DNA of 64,000 nt from Isoperla grammatica (GCA_945910005.1 OX246738.1:22391686-22455685), one strand, 5' to 3'. Numbered from the stretch's first letter, positions 13,001-24,711 are shown. Notes: generated from the sequence alone by a model not told the origin. Numbers and translations: made by a program.

Positions 13001-14499
13001 TTGATATTTACGGCAATGGGTAGCTCGCAGTGTTTAACCGGCAGGCAGATTTAAAGGTATTTTATTGATACAATGAGAATTCGCTTCAGGATAATAATAT
13101 ATTGGAAAAGCGATTCTTGTGCGAAATTTGGTTTTGAATCGAATAAACAATAGATTTAAAAAACTTTAAAAATAATGAAATTGTTATGGTATAATAAATA
13201 AATTACGTGTTAGCATATAACACTCATAACAATTACAATATTTGAGAGTGTATACATGAAATATTTGACTTGAAACAAAATCTCTGGTAAGAACCGCGTT
13301 TTCAATATATTTAGAACGGTTCTCCATATACGAATAAATAACCATTTATTTAGGGAGTTCCATAGTTATGTTTTGTTTAAGTTTATCATGTAATAACACA
13401 ATATATTAATAAATGGATTAATAATAAAAAGTAAAACTGGTGTTTTTTGTATGCACGGGTACTCTACGAGCATTACTTTTACATGTTAAATTTATGCTGA
13501 ACTAAAATGGATCATATATCTCTTTATTGAGTTTGTTTTCTGTATGGTATATTTTATGCGGTGTATCTATATAATTAAATTGTAAATATTTACGGTTATA
13601 TTGAAACAATAAACAATAATACAAATTTTAAAAAATCACGCGAATGTTTCCAAGCTGCTTGACATATTCATCTGAACAGCTCACTTCTGCAGCAGTGCGA
13701 AGTAACTCGAAGTTGACATATAAGGTTTGTGTCGTCGGAATTATGTGAAGCGAATAGCAAGATACAAAGCGTCAAGAAACTTTGTAATTTCTTATGATTA
13801 CTCTACTTGTTATTTGTTTAAGCCAACTTTCAAAAAGAATGAAAGTTGAAGTTTATTTAAATTTTAAAACACGTCTTCTATTCTAAGTCTCTGACAGAGG
13901 CTGAATAACTCAAGGTGTCTGCTGAAACGAAGTTAGCACCTTGAGTGGACTTGACGTTCAAATCCTTGTTAGCATTACGTTCATTCTTGACAATTCACAA
14001 AAAAAAATGCAGATGCATAATTTCCAAAACAGCGGGGTTAAAAACAGCCTAACTTCTAATATAACATATAACATTTAGTTCTTAGTTAATTTTAATATAG
14101 ACTGGATATAGTTTTTTTTGTCTCTAGCTGTGCTCTTTTCTGCCAACCCAAATACAATAATAAAATACATAAACAAACCACAACTGATTATAATTAAAGG
14201 GTTGGTCCAGTTTTTTAATCACTGGTAAACAGACAGGGTATTAAAATAATGTGGAATTGACAATTCATCTTCAAATTTGTATCATCATACCACTACTGCA
14301 TTATGCGTTTTGTGAGTAACGCTTATTGAACATATAATTCATAACTTATTAACTCTTCGACATGAATACATCAACTGGAGACCTACTTTACTAGACCCAA
14401 CGTAACTAGACTTATACCGACCTGCTTCAAAGAAAATCAACATTGTAAGTTCTAGACTTGAAATAAGCCTGCGCTCAAGTTATATAGATGTATTTAAGG
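7096..14499. other. Long stretch without recognised genes
   Basis: Both strands were read and no protein family was recognised. Short open frames at 7733-7921, 7890-8210, 8289-8486 and 11034-11321 lack conserved motifs. Small items: a C-rich tract at 7521-7550, and a 10-bp perfect hairpin at 10134-10165 (CCACGTTACT / AGTAACGTGG). Near 9380-9490 there is GC-balanced sequence open in two frames, without identifiable homology. Confidence 0.4.
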
Positions 14500-15153
14500 A
14501 TGATTCGCACTATGGGTAAGCTCTCGCTCTGCTCAAGGGACGATCACGCTCACGTGATTTAGGCTGACGTTCACACTAGACGCTCACGCCGCGCTCACGC
14601 CGCGCTCAGACAGAGTCAGTTGCACAGTCGTAGTGTGGTAGTAGAGTAGAGTTCATGTCCGTGTGTTATGTTCCATGGCAACTGCATAAAGTGTAAACAG
14701 CTAAACATGAGTGTACTTTGAAGGTGTTAATAAAATACAATATGCAAACTTATTCAAAACCTTCCCCACCTCTTCTCAAAGTTTGCTTTTTTGCAGCATT
14801 GTCACTATAACGTGCAGAACCCATGTCGTAGAGATCTGGTCTCTCACGTACCAACTCAATCAGTTGCTCTTCCACTGTAGAAATGACGAATGCAAACAGA
14901 AATATTTGTCAACGTATACAATAAATGAAGGGTGAGCGAGGGTTGACCGCAGGCAACCTGTTCACACTGGCGCTCAGGTCAAGGGAAGGGACAGTCTCGC
15001 TCCACTCAAAGATTCTTCCAAACTTTCACCGCGCTCAAGTGTGCGAACCGTGACTAGAGCGAACCCTTCAGTGTGAACACACAGGCCCAAACCATGCAAT
15101 AATATTTGACCGTCCCTTGAGCGGAGCGAGAGCTTACCCATAGTGCGAATCAT
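14500..15153. mobile_element. TIR DNA-transposon relic, 654 bp
   Basis: The two ends are inverted copies over 43 bp with one mismatch: 14500-14542 begins ATGATTCGCACTATGGGTAA and 15111-15153 is its reverse complement. Subterminal GC-rich CGCTCACGCCGCGCTCA blocks and TTCACACT/AGTGTGAA pairs also face each other. The interior carries an antisense MADF-domain fragment. MADF and the related Myb/SANT proteins are known second proteins of PIF/Harbinger-type elements, so a deleted Harbinger-like element is the best inference. No clear target-site duplication is visible; AAG occurs beside both ends but with uncertain borders. Confidence 0.85.
14701..14908 (-). pseudogene. MADF-domain protein fragment, frameshifted
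   Basis: Read from about 14908 downwards, the minus strand encodes VEEQLIELVRERPDLYD, then a Tyr-Ser-Asp block (RYSDNAAKKQTL). This is the typical start of a MADF DNA-binding domain (LIE-V-RP-LYD...Y-D). At the conserved Trp that should follow, the frame breaks (near 14776-14781). The next frame continues EEVGKVLNKFAYC, matching the expected 'W-EIA-L' helix, up to a stop at 14701-14703. No start Met is present upstream; a TGA stop lies at 14909-14911. MADF domains bind DNA through a trihelix related to Myb/SANT. The piece lies wholly inside the TIR element at 14500-15153, so it is probably the element's own decayed gene. Confidence 0.75.
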
Positions 15154-15611
15154 AAAGTTTAATTTAGTTCACACGGAAACCCACAAAACTATAAATAAAA
15201 CAATTTTAATATTAATTGTTTTTATCTAACGTAGTATATTTTCAACAGTACAAGGATACTTTATACACAAACTAGGCGTACGTTTGCGTGGTAGGTAGAC
15301 GGGCGTTAGAAGCTCCATCCCCGCTGGGCAAAAACCCGAGCTTCTGTTTTCCGGTCATAACTTCCATCTTAGTCTATGTGATTGATGTGAGGAGACGTAG
15401 AGAGAATGGCAACCATGCATTTTAGCCGCGCGGGCAGTAGAGTGAGATGGGACATGACAGGTATCCAGATCAACCAGAGTCCTCGTCTAGTCCATTACAA
15501 TCTATCAAGCTTATTAAAATTCTACAGTTTGGCTTAGGTCACATCAAGGGTCTGGTATGGTAGTGGTAGGCATTAGCTTCATGTGTTTGTCTGACTGGAC
15601 GGAATCTTATA

Positions 15612-15848
15612 ATCGATATTTCACCCACATCTTAATGCCCAATCGAGCTGAAATGTTTCGCACATACGTATTCGTGATGACAATAAATAGATCAATTAAC
15701 AGATTCACTAATTAATCAATTAATTTATTATGATTAATTGGTACAGATCATAACACGAGTTTAAATGGGAATCGATATTTCATCCACTTCCCAATGTCCG
15801 ATCGAGCTGAAATTTTCCACACAGACGTATATTCTTGATAACAATACA
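15612..15848 (+). repeat. Diverged direct duplication, 159-bp spacing
   Basis: ATCGATATTTCACCCAC...CGAGCTGAAATG...ACGTATTC (from 15612) recurs as ATCGATATTTCATCCAC...CGAGCTGAAATT...ACGTATATTC (from 15771). Each copy is about 78 bp with many substitutions. It is likely an old tandem duplication or two members of one dispersed family. Confidence 0.6.
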
Positions 15849-16041
15849 CGAATAAGCTAATACATGAGCAAATATAATGTGGATCGCGCATGGACGTAAC
15901 TGTCCGAAATTCAAGTCTGCGAGCACGCTAGGTTGCAAGTGAAGCCAACAAATACAAGTACACAAGTATGCAATCTTCTGAATTCGAACACGTCCAGTGA
16001 GCACATATTCGAGTACAACATTCGTTAAGACTAAAAAGTAT

Positions 16042-16342
16042 AAAATAATATTACATGAAAAAATTAATTTATTAAAACAACGCTAATATTTAAATGTACT
16101 AAAAAGTAAAAAATAAATTTTCGCCCTCAAATTTTTGCCCTACTCGGAAAATAAAAGCGTTGAGCGCTTTCCCTCCATGAACAACAAAATTCTGTAATCT
16201 ATGTCAATACCATAAGCGCCCAACGCTTTTATTTTCCGAGTAAGGCAAAAATTTGTTGGGCGAAAATTTATTTTTTACTTTTTTGTACATTTAAATATAA
16301 GCGTTGTTTTAAAAAAGTAATTTTTTCATGTAATATTATTTT
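16042..16342. repeat. Long fold-back, ~130-bp arms
   Basis: The arms 16042-16169 and 16213-16342 are inverted copies separated by about 43 bp. Markers are AATATTACATGAAAAAATTA facing TAATTTTTTCATGTAATATT, and CGGAAAATAAAAGCG facing CGCTTTTATTTTCCG. The arms differ by scattered substitutions and small indels. No transposase is present; it is a fold-back or MITE-type element. Confidence 0.85.
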
Positions 16343-16499
16343 AATATTAAAACAATACAATATTTAAGAGAACCTGAAGAAACGTTTAGTACTTAATATT
16401 ATGGGAACGTTAAACACAATAATTATGTTTAATAATTGTAATCATTTTTACAAATAAAAATGTAATTTTACATTTTAAATTTGTAATTTTGTAATTTTT

Positions 16500-16610
16500 A
16501 CAAGAAAAAGCTTGAGTCAGCTGGAATATCGGTGGCGGGTATCAAACTAGTGACCTCCCGAGCTACAGCCTGTGCGGTACGCACTGAGCCACCTCTACCG
16601 GTCAAGGAAC
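16500..16610 (-). mobile_element. tRNA-derived SINE fragment
   Basis: On the minus strand a pol III A-box-like TGGCTCAGTGC (16581-16591) and a B-box-like AGTTTGATACC (16538-16548) sit 32 bp apart, within GAGGTGGCTCAGTGCG...GGTCACTAGTTTGATACCCG. This is a tRNA-like head. A related copy lies at 54855 on the plus strand. The head cannot fold into an intact cloverleaf, so it is a SINE rather than a working tRNA. Confidence 0.7.
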
Positions 16611-16776
16611 TGGATTTAAAAAAATTCATTAACTGTACCATGCATGACATTTTAGAAGATAGTTTAAATTTTTTGAAAACAGCTTTTTGATACACGGTTT
16701 TAGTTCCTATACAAAACTACATCTGGAGTACTAATCACTTTTCACCTTTTCAATATTATGTACCTTTTCAAGATAA

Positions 16777-17205
16777 TCAGTAATTACTAAAAATACAGTA
16801 ATTTCCCCATGTTTGAATAATGAGGCCATTTCCAATAAGAGTCAAACATTTAACCATCAACGTTGCCATGCATAAGAGTGCGGTTGCTAACAACATGACG
16901 CGCGTCATAAGCTTGCCAAAACGCGTTGAAAAACACTGATATATAAGTAATTTGACGAACGTGGGACTCCAACACTTACACATTCGTCCGAAACAAGAAG
17001 CCACCTCAATATTTTTCATTAACCCGCGAAACGTGTTTGTGTCAGCCTGGCAAGTTTTTATTAGCCAATCACGATCCAGAGACCTCATGAAACCGCTCTC
17101 GGCATTTTGTTTTCGCCCTGAAATGACGAGAAAACTTCTAACTACTTTTATGAAAATGTGAAGCTTCAAAACATACGGTGTACTAAATAATGGAATGAGA
17201 TTCAA
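16777..17205 (-). CDS. Unrecognised 142-codon open frame (doubtful)
   Basis: This is the longest open frame outside simple repeats. The predicted protein starts MNLIPLFSTPYVLK and ends NYCIFSNY, with a hydrophobic stretch around residues 105-130 (LLATALLCMATLMVKC). I recognise no domain. The stretch 16850-17130 is more GC-balanced than its flanks, which might mark old coding or transposon sequence, but the opposite strand is also open over 69 codons. It has no visible promoter, splice or poly(A) support. It could equally be chance. Confidence 0.15.
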   Translation of the reverse strand: MNLIPLFSTPYVLKLHIFIKVVRSFLVISGRKQNAESGFMRSLDRDWLIKTCQADTNTFRGLMKNIEVASCFGRMCKCWSPTFVKLLIYQCFSTRFGKLMTRVMLLATALLCMATLMVKCLTLIGNGLIIQTWGNYCIFSNY

Positions 17206-17447
17206 GCTGAAAATTGACTACTAAGAAATGCACGTCAGGGTATTCGGGATCTTGATAAAATGCAACATTTGAACTCTATACGTGACACGTGTAGACCTAT
17301 ACGTAAAATATACTTTGAAGAAGTGTCCCAGCCAAACACACCTTAGAATTACTAATGTTGGGACATGACGATTTTAACGTAAGTTAATTCGACTTTAAAT
17401 TATTGGTTTTTAGGGCGCGACAGCGGCCTTATAAGTTTGCACCAGAT

Positions 17448-17511
17448 TTATGTATGTATGTATGTATGTATGTATGTATGTATGTATGTATGTATGTATG
17501 TATGTATGTAT
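17448..17511 (+). repeat. (TATG)n microsatellite
   Basis: About 16 perfect copies of the tetranucleotide TATG/GTAT. The reverse strand reads as an artificial Tyr-Ile-His-Thr repeat. Confidence 0.97.
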
Positions 17512-17832
17512 CCGTTCGCATTTCACGCGCGACAAGAAAGATGTATTTATTTGAAGTAGAAGATATTAACGAATATAAATGAAACTTGTCAATAATGATC
17601 TCAGTAGAATGACGTATGTGTTTTGTAAATCTCAATATTTTGAGCCGGCCGTAAGTACCACTAAGTGCAAGTTTTGTAAGACAACAAAATTTGTTACTTT
17701 GCACATCGCTACGGTTTTTTAAAAAATGTCTGCTATCAATTTTGCGTTATCATTATGAAACTCAAACTTGACCTGTAGTAATCCTTTGACTTTAGAATGG
17801 CGTAACATTTACATTTCTGACATTTGTATTTG

Positions 17833-18018
17833 AGACGCTACGTGTTACAGAAAATTCATTCAATTTTTAATTGTGTTTTTGGTTTTACACTTTATGGCCA
17901 ATCTGAAGTAATGTTTATGCATTGTTACGAAAAATACGCATTCATGTTGTAAATCTAGTCGTATGTGATAGAAAAAACAAAATAATACATAAAATATTAT
18001 CCAGGGGTGACTAAACAG
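17833..18018 (+). repeat. Dispersed repeat family Y, copy 1
   Basis: The stretch runs from GACGCTACGTGTTACAGAAA through TTTTGGTTTTACACTTTATG to CAGGGGTGACTAAAC. It matches 20784-20969 with only scattered differences. Both copies are in the same orientation. It has no coding capacity and is probably part of a non-autonomous transposon. Confidence 0.9.
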
Positions 18019-20506
18019 GTTAAGTTTTGGCCCGCATTTTGGGCTCGGTAAGATAAATGAATTTATTTCTGGTTGAAGATAGCAACACATATTACTGATT
18101 TTTTGCATGGCATTTGTCACTAAAGGAATGTAATAGTATGTAAATTAGCAATGCTATTGGTCCAAGGATAGATGAATAATTCTAGTTTGAACGATCCACA
18201 GCTCAGGCTCGCGCTATAAAGAACGACAAGTGGAATGCTCGTGTTTACGTGTGCGTGGACAAAATGTGGAATGACTGTTGTAGTACACTTACGCAAATGA
18301 GTCTTCCATTGTTAGATGCCCAATTACTATTATGGCAATGCAAAAACCGAGGATTTGTCCGGTGATACAAAAAGCAGTCTGGCCCAGATCGTATGTCGCC
18401 ATGCTTCAAAGCCGGATTATATGTTAGTCACTCAACGATACTACCCTTGCAAAATGCATATGGCTGTTATTGAAATAAAACCGTGAAAGTTGTAATACGG
18501 AAAACTAAAACATGATATTAATATTACACAGAGCTGTATTTATTTGGTGTAGGCCTACACTGTAAAGTGTAGGCCTATATTACATACTAAGATTTTATTA
18601 AGTGTGTACAGTGTATCATTTTTTCTTTCTAATATTTGCGGTATGTACCCGATAGCGCAATTATCAAGAGATTTGTATGTACGGCCGGAGTTAGAGCAGT
18701 TGCAACTTTGTAGTATACTTTCGTATGACACGACAGCGATTATCAAATTGGTTGTATTACTTTGAATATATTTATTCGTATGTATCACTGATTAATATTC
18801 GCAAGAAACCATGCACGTACCTCTCGTAACCAGAACATCAAACGACTTGATGATAGTAGAACCTTTATTAACAATATCGGTCTCTACAGCCAAAGCTCTT
18901 GCCATTCGACACAGAACAATAACAAAACATTTATTAAAAACAAAAATTGAAATTGAAGCAATTAACACTTAATGTATGTTTTAAAAAGCTAAAAAGAAAG
19001 TGATGCCTAAAAATAGAAATAGATGAACGTAAAATGCATAAAAAATATCTTCCGTGAAGCTTGCACTCAGCTTGAATAATTTTCGAAACGTCTCGAAAAA
19101 CAAGGTTCTTGTTCACCTATCAACTATCATAAGACCTATTACTCTGATATCTGTAAGATTGTAATAGGTCGTATAGTAGGAAATAGTCGAGTTATAGGTA
19201 TGCTTCTTCATACGGTCCACTTTCTCCGCTTGTTCCATGTGATCCTCAAACCGGACAGTTGGATATAAAATAAACCCTTCCGACTTCCCCCTGTATGTAT
19301 TTAATTAATTCAAGTTAATTGATATGTTGTGTGATGAAACGTCAGTAAACTGTGGCTTCACTGTAAAAGCACGCTGCCAGCTTATTGGTTAATGGCATCA
19401 TGTTTAGTGGCAAGTGAATTATGAGGGTCTGTTTCATATCGGGCTCAGACACAGGAGGCGAAGAGGGAGGGGGAATCTTACCATGTGTTTATACAAAAAA
19501 CGGAACATGCACCTAAATTATCGTATAGCTCGCAGTTTTGACTGTGTCGCCGTGATAGAATTCATTTTGCCTATCTGGACACTGTTCGTCACTATGTTCT
19601 AATGCCACAACAGTATGTAGAAACATTATCAGATTATAAATTTCAGCCCTTACATGACATGCATAAAGAAATTAATATATTCATATAGTAGAAATAGCAT
19701 TCATTCTCCTTTTTGCAAGTCCAATTTACAGGTAAAAAATCATAATCCTAATGATGTCGGGATTGTTTTATGGGAGTTGTGTCTCAGGATTCTAATTATT
19801 TTATTTTTAATATTATTGGTTCACCAATAATAATTATTATTTTCATAATTTTGGTATGTAGTACGTGTCTTGCCCAAAAGTCAAAGTATCAAAGCATTAC
19901 GTTTTACTGAATTCAAATTGTTTTATCGCACTTAGAACAATATCTACGAAATCTGTTATATTTATTGTTTCATGAAGTTTATGATCATTGTGCAATATGA
20001 TAATATGTATTGTATGATTTTTTGATGCACTCGTTAGGCCTACCGATTTCTATGTTTCCTGGTATATCGTTTACGGATTATTGCCATGTCCTAATTTCCC
20101 CCATTTGTGTGGAATTTCTTGTGCTGTGAAAACAGATGCCTTGTGGTCCGCGTAATGGTTTGGTCATGCTATAATCGGTGGGGCTGACTGTAAGGATCAA
20201 ATTTCATCTGGAAAGTGTCACAGAATTTGTGCCTGGCCGTGGCCGTTATGGTTTCCGATATTTATGTGGCGTGAGGGGGGTTGTTTCTTAAAATCAGTAT
20301 GAGAACAAAATCCGTCCACATATACAGTAGTCTTCACAGCGAGTGCATGGGTGCGTGTTGACTTGTCCATGTGATTTGTATAATCGACGATCTATGAGTG
20401 TGCTATCAACATTAATGAAGTGATTATTGGATATTGCGTTTAAGGTGTTCACTTCACCCTTGTGTGTGTTATATTTATTTGTCTTTGTTTGTGCACGTTG
20501 TATGAA
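18019..20506. other. Gene-free stretch
   Basis: No recognisable gene. A near-perfect GTGTAGGCCTACAC palindrome lies at 18549-18562, with a second TAGGCCTA about 20 bp on. Part of a dispersed repeat (19717-19798) is listed separately. Confidence 0.4.
19717..19798 (+). repeat. Dispersed repeat family Z, copy 1
   Basis: AAGTCCAATTTACAGG, AATCATAATCCTAATG and GAGTTGTGT are shared in order with 21874-21952. Confidence 0.6.
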
Positions 20507-20783
20507 CACATGTGTAGGCCGTGTGATCGTAAATACAAGTGTATTCCACCTAAAGAATGCACTAAGTAGTAGCATTTCTCTGCCACTATCTACCCCTACC
20601 CAACCCTTGTGGCGAGTGCAAAAGACTATAAGGGACATCTTGACAAGTATATTTCACATACTAACTTTTGCACTCGTCACAAGGGGTGGGTGGGGGTAGA
20701 TAGTGGCAGAGAAATGCTACTACTTAGTGCATTCTTTAGGTGGAATACACTTGTATTTACGATCACACGGCCTACACTTGTGC
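20507..20783. repeat. Fold-back element, ~117-bp arms
   Basis: The left arm (20507-20624: TGTAGGCCGTGTGATCGTAA...CTACCCCTACCCAACCCTTG) is mirrored by the right arm (20665-20783), with about 40 bp between. The arms are nearly identical. The right end abuts exactly the start of repeat Y copy 2 at 20784, suggesting the fold-back inserted at, or forms the terminus of, that family. Confidence 0.9.
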
Positions 20784-20969
20784 GACGCTACGTGTTACAG
20801 AAAATTCATACAATTTTAGAGTGTGTTTTTGGTTTTACACTTTATGGCCAATCTGAAGTAATGTTTATGCATTGTTACGAAAAATACACATTCATATTGT
20901 AAATCCAGTCGTGTGTGATAGAAAAAACTAAATAATACGTACAATTATTATTCAGGGGTGACTAAACGG
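20784..20969 (+). repeat. Dispersed repeat family Y, copy 2
   Basis: Same family as 17833-18018 and the same orientation. Immediately left lies the fold-back; immediately right is an A/T homopolymer-rich patch followed by unique sequence. Confidence 0.9.
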
Positions 20970-21873
20970 GGTTTAAAAAAAATTGTTTTTTTTTTTTTGA
21001 TCGCGATAGCGGTCGAACGAAAAGTCCGATCAATTTGAAATTTGGACCATCTACAAGCCTCGATGTGGATTTAACGTCATTAGTTTTGTGGACAAATCTG
21101 TTGAAAAGTTACAAAGTTACAATTTAATTATTACAAAGTTATTCCCAAACACAATGGCGGCAAAATGTGAGATAGCCATTTTTTAGTAAATTTCTAGCCG
21201 GTCACGAATATACAAATTTCAACGCGATCCGATGAGAATTGTAGGTACAAATTACAATTTTGTATTGCTGAATTGTAGCGAAGTAACTATGACAACGAAA
21301 CATCCAAGCTATAATTTATATGGACAATCGATCTTTTATTGAACAATGGCAGGAAGTGTAATAACTATAACAGTAAAAACTCAAATCTTTCCACATTTTT
21401 GTCACTTTCATTGAACAATGACGATGGCTTTGAGAACTTTTCGCCAGAAAGTTCGTGGACATATGGACGCGCTCGTTTATCAACGCGTCAAACAGAGCGT
21501 TTTCCTAGTGTGAGTAGTCCATAAGTGCAGTATGTAGTTGAGACAGGGACTTACAAAGCCTGTCTGGAGGACTGGAGTTATAAGTAGTTCGGTAAATGAA
21601 ATGGTGTACAATTCAATTTTATCCTTACATTTTGTCAATATGCGTAAACATTTATAATGATTATCTTATCACACTTTTTAGTTTTTATTATTGGTTAAAT
21701 GGCAATTTAAAATCATAGCAGAAGACCGTTTTAATATTTTAAAATATGATTCATTTTTAAGAAATGATGGGTCCTATTTACGTTTGGGGAAAATGAGCTT
21801 CTATTGTTATATACGTTCCAATTCCATTATATATATTTTTTTTAAATTGATCGCGCCCTACAGTAAATGGCAT

Positions 21874-21952
21874 AAGTCCATTTACAGATAAAATCATAAT
21901 CCTAATGTTGTCGATATAGTGTTGTAAGAGTTGTGTATCACGATTTTAATTA
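21874..21952 (+). repeat. Dispersed repeat family Z, copy 2
   Basis: Ordered matches to 19717-19798: AAGTCCATTTACAGATA, AATCATAATCCTAATG, GAGTTGTGTATCA. Confidence 0.6.
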
Positions 21953-22176
21953 ATGTAATCGAATCATCGTATCAGCAGATTATTTTTAATCTCGTGGATG
22001 TTCTTTTAGAGCTAATATTACATCACCCTGGTATCTCGGAGGGCGAAATGTGTTCCTTTCAACTATTAATTTTTTAAAATATTTATTTACTTCACGTCGT
22101 TTTATAAATTATAACAAGTGACACTGTCAGTATTTGATTAGTTTGTAACATATGCCCCGGAAATGACTAGCGAGGG

Positions 22177-22202
22177 AACAAGGTCGCGCCAGCGACCTTG
22201 TT
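22177..22202. repeat. Perfect 11-bp hairpin
   Basis: AACAAGGTCGC and GCGACCTTGTT flank a 4-nt GCCA loop. It is GC-rich in an AT-rich surrounding. No U-tract or gene context indicates a function. Confidence 0.85.
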
Positions 22203-22629
22203 ACATCATTCTTTTGCAACGTATACATATATATATTTATTTTTTATTTATTACATTTTTAGATCACTTTTTATTCAATATGTATAGGGATAACACATTT
22301 TCTTCGTAGGAATACCTATTTTTGCGTACACACCAGCTTCGCCTGACGTGTCCGTTTTCAAGTGACTATATACAGGTATGTTAGGTTGTTTGGATAGTGG
22401 GAATGAATGCTCGAGTCGAGGGATGCACTAGTAGTACTGGTAGTAGAACAAATATGAATATTATTGAATTTTATTCGTTAGACTTTATCTGCAATCCTTT
22501 TGTATTTACAAAGTTATTGTTCTTATTTTAGATGACAAAATCACAATAAGTTCAAATTTTTTAAATTATACCGCAAGAATGCTATACTCGTGATCGAGCG
22601 CACAGCACACTGTGGTTTGATAAGCCATA

Positions 22630-22745
22630 CAGACTGAATGATATTTGTTTCGATTATTAAATCCATAACTTCTAATATCAAATTCAATACAAATATCAAT
22701 CATACTGATAATAATGTTAGATACGTACATTTATCATTCAGTCTG
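22630..22745. repeat. Small fold-back with 14-bp perfect ends
   Basis: CAGACTGAATGATA at 22630-22643 is exactly mirrored at 22732-22745. The inner parts (ATATTTGTTTCGAT versus ATACAAATATCAAT) are also roughly inverted. It is MITE-like at 116 bp. Confidence 0.75.
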
Positions 22746-22930
22746 CAGGCGCGAAGTATACGTTTACTTTACTGACCATTGTAGTATCAAGCAATCTGAG
22801 CTGTAACATTCTCAGAAGAGACGGTCGCCCCATGCGATCTATTTCAACAGAACTCGCCACTGGATCAACTTTAAACTTAGGATTCTGTACCCTACGAAAA
22901 AACGGAAGCAGTAGTTGTAATTATTAGAAT

Positions 22931-22990
22931 AATCTAGTAATTGGACGTTTTACCTGTTCTACTATGTTTCCGTTTTAATTAGTAGTTGTA
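22931..22990 (+). repeat. Dispersed repeat shared with 24.48-24.53 kb
   Basis: GTAATTGGACGTTTTACCTG, TTCTACTATGTTTCCG and TTTTAATTA recur at 24482-24532 beside the fold-back of 24209-24491, whose arm end also contains TAGTAATTGGAC. The two loci therefore share a transposon end. Confidence 0.65.
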
Positions 22991-23060
22991 ATTGTGGTGT
23001 GTCAATAGGTTCAACTCCACTACCCGGCTCCTCCATCAGCCAACTACATTTTGAACTCCT

Positions 23061-23310
23061 ATCAGACACGACACGCGCAGAACGTGTTTAGACGTATGTA
23101 TGACGTAACTAGTCTTATACCAACTTCTACCTCCCTTTTTGTACACGCTGTTTCAACGAAAATAAAAATATTACTGGCGTTTTCAGTTATCAGACACGAC
23201 ACGCGAAGAACGTGTTTAGACTGAAGGTATGACGTAACTTGTCTTATACCAACATCTTGTGCACGCTGTTTCAACGAACGGAAATAAAAAGATTACTGGG
23301 GTTTTTAGAT
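23061..23310 (+). repeat. 128-bp tandem duplication
   Basis: ATCAGACACGACACGCG...GAACGTGTTTAGAC...GTATGACGTAACT...CACGCTGTTTCAACGAA...ATTACTGG begins at 23061 and again at 23189. The two copies differ by a handful of substitutions and a short deletion. Confidence 0.85.
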
Positions 23311-24208
23311 ATTCATAAAGACAGACTTCCGCTTAGTAGAAGATAACCAACCGACGGTTGTAAATTAACCCTAATTTCAAATAGATAGTAAGAAAAGTAA
23401 GGAACTAGAGAAGTAGGCTGTTTTGTTGGCACTATTTTCAATTTAATTCCATTCAACAGTGAGTTTTATTCCAGTTTGACAATTTTAACATGTTAGAGCA
23501 CATAGGAAACCTATAAATTACTGGAAGCCCAATAAGGTCTGGGAGACCTGAGTGTGGGCCACAATAAGATAATACCATGAGTCTATAAAAAACATTTAAA
23601 AATGTTACTCAGCTATTTCACAGGCATGAGACTTAGCACGGGCTACACTAGAGTTACCAAGACGTTTCAAACCGACGTGGTGCAATCGCTTCTTATTAAA
23701 ACTGATTTTCAATCCTTGGTAAACGTATCGATTTTGAGCCAAGTCAGTTTCAGCAGACAAGAAAACGAGACAGTCTGCGATTTGTTTGTTTACTGAACTT
23801 TTAGTTTCGGTGCGATTCCATAATAGGTAGAACTACGACTCAAAATTGTCGATATAATTATATTGTAATCAGTAACACACGCGGATCCTGTTTTACCCGG
23901 ATTAATAATATTGATTTGAATGCTATCATCAGTATTGATATACTAAATGTGCAGTAATTTGCATAAACCTAGTTATAAAGTTCTTACGAAATACGCAAAT
24001 TACAGTACACGGAATATGTAAAAAAAAAAATGCATTTTGTAATTATACTTAATGCATAATTTCATGTGTAAATTATTTCTCAGTATTTTATTCGTGCACA
24101 AAAAGCGCTAAAAATAATTAGTGGTCTGAACTTCTTCTCTATTTCCTTCTCTAAAGCATCATAATAAGACTTGGTTGATCGTGTAAATGACTTAACCACT
24201 GTCCCACA

Positions 24209-24491
24209 TTATAAGAACCTAGTAATTGGACTGTACACTTTTCCTTGTCACAACATAAAATTAAAAGGCCATATTTCGAACCCTGATCAGAACTCTTCAA
24301 CAGGCGAAACCACACAAGCTTGAAAACTAACAGCTGACACTGACATAACCTTACCATCAGTGTCAGCTGTTAGTTTTCAAGCTAGTGTGGTTTCGCCTGT
24401 TGAAGAGCTCTGATCAGGATTTGAAATATTGCGTCTTAATTTTATGTTGTGACAAGGAACAGTAAAGAGTCCAATTACTACGTTTTTATAA
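24209..24491. repeat. Fold-back with 135-bp arms and 13-nt spacer
   Basis: The arms 24209-24343 and 24357-24491 are inverted copies, roughly 88% identical by eye, joined by a very short spacer (CATAACCTTACCA). The inner ends are CAGCTGACACTGA / TCAGTGTCAGCTG. A transcript through it would form a long hairpin RNA. Confidence 0.9.
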
Positions 24492-24709
24492 CGTTTTACC
24501 TGTTCTACTATATGTTTCCGTTTTAATTAACTGTTCCACATATTATTAATATTCTCTGTAATCCTCTGCGCATCACGAACTGACTGTGGTATCGAGATAA
24601 CAATGTGCTTGGATGCTCCCTCGCCACCGGCCAGGAAGTGTAAATGCAAAATGGCGGCTTGGATTACCGCCATCAAACCATGCAGCTCAGCAAGTGTCGT
24701 AATGAAGCC

Positions 24710-24711
<2 letters not shown>

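Larger units (their letters stand above)
20970..22629. other. Gene-free stretch
   Basis: No recognised gene. It contains family Z copy 2 (21874-21952, listed separately) and a perfect 11-bp hairpin at 22177-22202. Confidence 0.4.
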
